Shown in pieces: positions 59,706 to 64,000 of a stretch of DNA of 64,000 bases. Within the stretch, counting starts at the first letter, position 1; every line of letters starts with the position of its first letter. Made by a program: the position numbers and the translations under genes. Source of the stretch: UBA1381 sp964399965 (lineage in GTDB: Bacteria > Bacillota > Clostridia > UBA1381); NCBI GenBank assembly GCA_964399965.1, contig CAYNRX010000004.1:1-64000 (forward strand), in the 5' to 3' direction. The notes beneath the pieces were generated by a model. The model was given only the letters and a program-made list of their open reading frames with translations. It searched no databases and was not told the DNA's origin.

Positions 59706-61622
59706 ATGGTCTTTGATATCATATACTGTCTGACGCTTATACCGGCATTTATATTTATGGCGGATAAAACGAATGATTTCGTATATACGCTGTCCGGACT
59801 TTCCATTATACCGGTTTTTACCGCACTGTGGCTTTTGGGAGGAGCGGTTGTGTGCGCTGTTTTGATACGGAAAGGATGGATTAAAAACCTTTGCGGCAAG
59901 GGCGCGGCCGCTGCTGTCGTCAATATTTTATTTATCATCGTCAGTGGTTTTTTGCCGGGGTTTCTCGGCGAAAGCGAAATCATCCTGCGCATCGGCGGCG
60001 GAGCTATGCTTGGTACTTATCTGTATACCGCTGTTTCCATGCTGGCGTCTATACGCGTAAGACCGCGCTTGCAAAAGGAGAGGCTGGCGTATATCGGCAT
60101 AGTGTTTGGGATAGCCGTATTTGCAGGAGCGGTATATATCTCTCAAAGCTCATATATATACTACTGGGACACGGCTAATTATTGGATAACAGCCCGCAAT
60201 ATCGCGTCCGGCGAGGTGTTTGAGCATTTCTTCTCCGATCTGTACGACTCGATATTGACCATGGATTATAACTATCTTGCAGGCTTGCTGTCGGCAATTT
60301 TCGCCTGGATTTTCGGTGGTTCACGAACAGTTTTTATTCTAAGCATAATAATATGCTATTATGTGCCGTCTGCATATATCATTTGCGGTTTTTGCCGAAA
60401 AGCAAAGCACCCTGTTGTTTTGGCCGCAGCTATAATGCTGGGCTTTCCGGTAATATTGTTTCTGGGCATTTCCGGCTTTGTAGATATCGGTGGGCTTGTA
60501 GCCTGCTTGGCCTGCTTCCGTCTTTATCGTGCGCAGAGATATCCAATACAGAGATATTTCTTTATCGGGCTGCTGCTGGCAGCGATCATCCTGTTCAGGC
60601 GTTGGTATGCTTTTTTCTCAGTATCGTTTCTGGCGGCAATGGCAGTAGATATATTGGTGATGAAAAAAGACGCCCGTTTGTTTTTGGTGAGCGTGTTTAG
60701 TGCGGGAATGTTCTTAGGAGCGTTTTTTATGCCCTTGGTAACAGGGAAGCTGCTGACGGATTATTCTGCTCTATATGAAGGTTACCAATTTGCCCTGTCC
60801 GTTGACTTTAAGCTGTTTACGAGATATTTTGGATTGATACTGCCGGCTGTTCTGCTCACAGGAACAGTCATATATTCAGTCCGCTGCAACAGAAGCCTTA
60901 TCTTCTGCTGGATACAAATGATAGTATGTTTCTTACTTTTTGTAAGGACACAAACTCACGGCCAGCAGCATTTGCTGTTATATATCCCCTCGCTTTTGAT
61001 AATAACCGCCGCCCTCATAGAACAGCTGGGAAAAATCGGTACAATGGCGGCTCTGCTGTCAGGCTGTATTATCTGTGCGAATACATTCATCGATAGAAAG
61101 CAGCCGGAAAGCATCAGCGAAATATCGCATTACGCGCTTATACCGGATTTTTCGATGCTTCCAAGGACGCGCGATGATATACCGGAGCTGCTGGAGATAA
61201 AAGGCTATCTCGACGATTTGTGCCCGAACGGAGAAACGGTAGGAGTGCTCGCGTCTTCGTTCCGTCTTAATAAAGATCTCTTAGAAAACATAGAAATGTC
61301 CTTTAATATAATAGATGAGCATACATCGCAGCTCGTGGAATTGCCGGCGGTCGACAGCCGGGACAGCGATTTTTCTGCGCTGTATAACGTGGACTATATC
61401 CTGGTTGCTTTCCCGGCACAGACTCATCTCGCACCAGAAAATCAACGGGTGGTGACCGAGGCGGTAAGGAGCTTTGAGGAAAATACTGATATAGCTACCG
61501 CCTATGAGGAGGATGGAGTGGAGTTTGAGATAGATGGTATGAGAGTAAAAATATACAAAAAACTACGGCCTAATACCGAAGAGGAGATAGCGGAGTTTGA
61601 ATCACGGGTAAAGCAGCGATAA
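59706..61622 (+). CDS. GT-C-like polytopic membrane protein
   Basis: A 638-residue protein with more than ten helices and a C-terminal soluble domain of about 170 residues. An extracytoplasmic loop near residue 155 (YYWDTANYWITARNI) carries an Asp in the GT-C position, and a second (DSILTMDYNYL) follows. It resembles mannosyl- or arabinosyltransferase-like membrane proteins but I cannot assign a substrate. The ATG follows GAGGAGAAAGGCT. It is not closely similar to the protein encoded at 56.8 kb, so this is not a simple duplication. Confidence 0.55.
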   Translation: MVFDIIYCLTLIPAFIFMADKTNDFVYTLSGLSIIPVFTALWLLGGAVVCAVLIRKGWIKNLCGKGAAAAVVNILFIIVSGFLPGFLGESEIILRIGGGAMLGTYLYTAVSMLASIRVRPRLQKERLAYIGIVFGIAVFAGAVYISQSSYIYYWDTANYWITARNIASGEVFEHFFSDLYDSILTMDYNYLAGLLSAIFAWIFGGSRTVFILSIIICYYVPSAYIICGFCRKAKHPVVLAAAIMLGFPVILFLGISGFVDIGGLVACLACFRLYRAQRYPIQRYFFIGLLLAAIILFRRWYAFFSVSFLAAMAVDILVMKKDARLFLVSVFSAGMFLGAFFMPLVTGKLLTDYSALYEGYQFALSVDFKLFTRYFGLILPAVLLTGTVIYSVRCNRSLIFCWIQMIVCFLLFVRTQTHGQQHLLLYIPSLLIITAALIEQLGKIGTMAALLSGCIICANTFIDRKQPESISEISHYALIPDFSMLPRTRDDIPELLEIKGYLDDLCPNGETVGVLASSFRLNKDLLENIEMSFNIIDEHTSQLVELPAVDSRDSDFSALYNVDYILVAFPAQTHLAPENQRVVTEAVRSFEENTDIATAYEEDGVEFEIDGMRVKIYKKLRPNTEEEIAEFESRVKQR

Positions 61623-61703
61623 ATGAAAATATGTTTAAAACAGGGCAGAGCTTGCCGCATTGTTTTATACAGAGGCATATGTTGAAAATTTTTAGGCTAT
61701 AAC

Positions 61704-61736
61704 AAAAAGGACGATGGAATCACCACCGTCCTTTTT
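61704..61736. terminator. Bidirectional terminator after tyrS and the GT-C gene
   Basis: A 14-bp stem AAAAAGGACGATGG with CCACCGTCCTTTTT (one G-U or A-C position) and T5 runs on both strands. Confidence 0.92.
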
Positions 61737-61744
61737 AACAGCGA

Positions 61745-62965
61745 TTATTTAAGCAATATCCTGTGGAATACCTTTTTACCTTTTTTGATTATCATGCCAT
61801 CGTCTCCAAAAAGGTCGCCGGTTATAATAAGAGCAGGATCTGTGACCTTATTGTCGTTTATCGCCAGACCATTTTGCTGGATAAGGCGTCTTGCTTCTCC
61901 CTTGGAGGGAACGAGTTTTGATTCAAGCAACACATCAAGAACGCCCTTGCCGACAGCATCGGGGATAACGGTAGTGGGCATATCAGCGCTTACGCCGCCC
62001 TTGGCGAAAACCTCCTCGGAAACACGCTTGGCTTTTTCAGCCTCTTCTTCGCCATGGACGAGCTTTGTCACCTCGTATGCCAGACGACGTTTGGCAGCGT
62101 TCAGCTCCTGACCCTCCCATTTTTCCATCTCGCGTATCTCTTCCATGGGTATGAATGTAAGCAACTTCAAACATTTTATAACATCATCGTCATGAACATT
62201 TACCCAATACTGGTAAAACTCGTAGGGAGTGGTCTTCTTGGGATCAAGCCACACTGCGCCCTTGGCGGTTTTGCCCATTTTTTTGCCCTCGCTGTTGGTA
62301 AGGAGGGTAAAGGTCATCCCGTATACCTGATTTCTGTCCTTGCGGCGGCAAAGGTCGATACCGCCGAGAATATTGCTCCATTGGTCGTCTCCGCCCAGCT
62401 CCAGCTTGCAGCCGTATTTTCTGCTGAGCATAAGAAAATCATAGCTCTGCATTAGCATATAGTTAAATTCCAAAAACGACAACCCTTTTTCTAAACGCTG
62501 TTTAAAGCATTCAGCCGTCAACATCTGATTTACAGAAAAGCACGAGCCGATTTCACGCAGAAATTCGATATAATTCAAATCAAGCAGCCAGTCGGCATTG
62601 TTTACCATGATCGCCTTGTCGTCCGAAAAGTCAACAACGCTTGAGAGCTGCTTTTTAAAGCATTCACAATTGTGTTCTATGATCTCCGGCGTCATCATCT
62701 GGCGCATATCGGTTCTGCCGGACGGATCGCCGATATAACCGGTGCCGCCTCCAACGAGAGCAATTGGGCGGTGACCGTAGTTCTGCATATGCCGCATAAC
62801 GACCATCTGCAGGAAATGTCCCACGTGCAGACTGTCAGCGGTAGGGTCGAAGCCGATATAAAACGTCACCTTCTCCTTGCCGAGAAGCTCTCTGATCTCA
62901 TCTTCGTGTGTTGTCTGCGCTATAAGGCCGCGTTCCTTAAGCACATCAAAGACATTGTTATGCAC
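61745..62965 (-). CDS. tyrS: Tyrosyl-tRNA synthetase
   Basis: A 406-residue class I synthetase. FDPTADSLHVGHFLQMVV contains the HIGH motif (HVGH), GKKMGKTAKGAVWLD the KMSKS loop (KMGKT). The C-terminal S4-like domain spans about 340-406. It starts with GTG 8 nt after AAGGAGG. No T-box leader was found; the leader is only about 30 nt. Confidence 0.97.
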   Translation of the reverse strand: MHNNVFDVLKERGLIAQTTHEDEIRELLGKEKVTFYIGFDPTADSLHVGHFLQMVVMRHMQNYGHRPIALVGGGTGYIGDPSGRTDMRQMMTPEIIEHNCECFKKQLSSVVDFSDDKAIMVNNADWLLDLNYIEFLREIGSCFSVNQMLTAECFKQRLEKGLSFLEFNYMLMQSYDFLMLSRKYGCKLELGGDDQWSNILGGIDLCRRKDRNQVYGMTFTLLTNSEGKKMGKTAKGAVWLDPKKTTPYEFYQYWVNVHDDDVIKCLKLLTFIPMEEIREMEKWEGQELNAAKRRLAYEVTKLVHGEEEAEKAKRVSEEVFAKGGVSADMPTTVIPDAVGKGVLDVLLESKLVPSKGEARRLIQQNGLAINDNKVTDPALIITGDLFGDDGMIIKKGKKVFHRILLK

Positions 62966-62998
62966 GTTTTTATCCTCCTTAAGTTTTCATTGTGCTTT

Positions 62999-63027
62999 AT
63001 TATATCACAGCCAACAGGATTTTGCAA
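62999..63027 (-). promoter_or_regulatory. tyrS promoter
   Basis: TTGCAA and TATAAT with a 17-bp spacer on the minus strand, close to the GTG start. Confidence 0.8.
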
Positions 63028-63127
63028 GTATTATCGGCAATATTTTCACGCTTTTTGTACAAACATTCGCCGCATTGGTATGCATATCAGCAGGGTGCAA
63101 AAAAATTTGTAAAAATTTAAAATAATG

Positions 63128-63156
63128 TTGCGTACTAACGAAATATGTGATACAAT
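63128..63156 (+). promoter_or_regulatory. Promoter of the histidine phosphatase gene
   Basis: TTGCGT and TACAAT with a 17-bp spacer, about 65 nt before the chosen start. Confidence 0.65.
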
Positions 63157-63224
63157 ATAGATGTATCTACAAGATATGGTACAAAAGGCAGGGAAAACAT
63201 TTTACTGCGGAAAGGATGCGGAGA

Positions 63225-63803
63225 GTGGATACCAATATATACATTATCCGTCACGGAGAAACGGACTCCAATATACGTTCGGCGTGCTTGGGGCTAAAAG
63301 ACGTTCCTTTAAATGATACAGGGAGGAAGCAGGCGGAGGAGTTGGCAAAAAGGCTTTGCGGCATAACTTTTTCCCGAATATACACCAGTCCGCTTTCACG
63401 GACGGTATCAACGGCCGCTCCGCTTGGAGGTATGACTGCCGATAGCAGGCTTATAGAACGCGATTACGGCAACTGGGACGATATGACGTTTGCGGAGATA
63501 GAAAAGGCCGCTCCCGAAGAGTTTGCACGCTGGAAAACAGGGCGGATGCTCACAGCACCTCCGGGAGGAGAGAGCTCTCTTGAAGTCTTTAGGAGAGTGT
63601 CGGATTTTTTGCATGAACTCTTAGAAAGCGGCGTTGGCGGCAATATTGCGCTGGTGACCCATCTGGGAACGGCTCGTCATATAATTGCCAGACTTTTAGG
63701 CTTAATGCTTGAGCAAAGCTGGCTGTTTACGCTCGATAATGGCAGATATGCTAAAATAACCGTATCAGAAGATAAGGCGGTGCTTTCCGCTTTGAATTTA
63801 TAA
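63225..63803 (+). CDS. Histidine phosphatase (phosphoglycerate-mutase-like)
   Basis: A 192-residue enzyme of the cofactor-dependent PGM superfamily. IIRHGETDSN carries the phosphorylated His, TSPLSRTVSTA the second Arg, ERDYGNWDDM the Glu, and VTHLGTARHI the second His. Small members act as phosphatases on sugars, nucleotides or cobalamin precursors; substrate unknown. I choose GTG at 63225, 9 nt after AAAGGA; ATG at 63216 adjoins it. Confidence 0.88.
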   Translation: MDTNIYIIRHGETDSNIRSACLGLKDVPLNDTGRKQAEELAKRLCGITFSRIYTSPLSRTVSTAAPLGGMTADSRLIERDYGNWDDMTFAEIEKAAPEEFARWKTGRMLTAPPGGESSLEVFRRVSDFLHELLESGVGGNIALVTHLGTARHIIARLLGLMLEQSWLFTLDNGRYAKITVSEDKAVLSALNL

Positions 63804-63842
63804 AACACCGGATATTCGGTTCGTTTTATATACGTATTATCC

Positions 63843-63888
63843 GCCCATAGATAAGCGTATATCAATATATCTTATACTGCTTATGGGC
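63843..63888 (+). promoter_or_regulatory. Leader hairpin before purL
   Basis: GCCCATA/TATGGGC outer stem with inner pairing ATAAG/CTTAT, ending just before AGAAAGG. It is not a recognised riboswitch. Function unknown. Confidence 0.4.
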
Positions 63889-63909
63889 AGAAAGGCTGTG
63901 AATATCTAA

Positions 63910-64000
63910 ATGGAAAAGGTTAGAAGAATTTACGTTGAGAAAAAGCCGGGCTTTGATGTAGCGGCTAGGGAGGTGCTGGAGGATCTGCGGGAGAATCTGT
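63910..64000 (+). CDS. purL: Phosphoribosylformylglycinamidine synthase, partial
   Basis: Only the first 30 codons lie in the window. The start MEKVRRIYVEKKPGFDV matches the N-terminus of the long single-chain FGAM synthase of Clostridia, an enzyme of about 1250 residues in purine synthesis (step 4). AGAAAGG lies 16 nt upstream, a longer spacing than usual. Not linked to purF at 23 kb. Confidence 0.75.
   Translation, partial: MEKVRRIYVEKKPGFDVAAREVLEDLRENL

Noticed and set aside
1..64000. CRISPR array or classical defence island
   Set aside because: No regularly spaced repeats, Cas, restriction or toxin-antitoxin genes were seen.

Overview
The window looks like chromosome of an anaerobic, low-to-mid GC Gram-positive bacterium of the class Clostridia. 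The evidence is consensus sigma-A promoters with 17-bp spacers and strong AGGAGG-type ribosome sites, TGA used as a normal stop, the nadK-argR-recN and valS-folC gene orders, CdaA/CdaR c-di-AMP signalling, an HrcA/CIRCE site, HydF (FeFe-hydrogenase maturation), a four-subunit 2-oxoacid:ferredoxin oxidoreductase, and secreted proteins with copper-amine-oxidase-like stalk domains. Genus and species cannot be named from this sequence alone.

Layout. 1-3.4 kb: an acquired-looking module of a MerR regulator facing an ABC ATPase (interrupted by one in-frame TGA), a permease and a lipoprotein. 3.5-10.1 kb: a two-gene signalling operon, a GGDEF/PAS/GAF/EAL protein translationally coupled to a CheB-CheR-PAS fusion. 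10.4-14.5 kb: valS-folC, with a long valS leader that may encode a Val-containing peptide. 14.7-16.6 kb: nfo and a FliB-like gene. 16.7-19.0 kb: tRNA-Arg, an IS256-type transposase scar and a prophage lysis cassette (XhlA-like, holin, amidase). 19-22.5 kb: M18 aminopeptidase, small membrane protein, acyltransferase, cysteine hydrolase. 22.5-25.9 kb: CIRCE-controlled hsp20, then purF-relQ-tadA. 25.9-28.5 kb: DUF134, an Mrp/NifX fusion with a His/Cys-rich tail, and ZupT. 28.6-34.8 kb: pdxT, a large putative glycoside hydrolase, a secreted stalk-domain protein, yjbQ, hydF. 34.8-41.3 kb: cdaA-cdaR-hslO and nadK-argR-recN-rseC. 41.3-44.7 kb: a P-loop ATPase and the oxidoreductase operon. 44.7-53.1 kb: acyltransferase, ftsK, a secreted repeat protein, ygiQ and folD. 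53.3-56.8 kb: mreB-fabZ-trmN6-rsmI and a small membrane protein. 56.8-61.6 kb: two GT-C-like membrane proteins flanking a YgjP-type metallopeptidase and a CmpB-family protein. 61.7-64 kb: tyrS, a histidine phosphatase and the start of purL.

Most of the window is ordinary housekeeping sequence. The most unusual signals are: a sharp-edged 73/74-bp repeat in inverted orientation at 78-151 and 18946-19018, lying just 3' of each of two acquired modules and carrying a palindromic core; the coupled CheBR/EAL pair, whose three GGDEF domains all have degenerate motifs; the valS leader; the single nonsense codon in an otherwise intact ABC ATPase; a 152-nt out-of-frame overlap of ygiQ and folD; and an internal ribosome-site-plus-ATG at the domain junction of the Mrp-NifX fusion. 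No single feature is clearly a new defence or mobile system.
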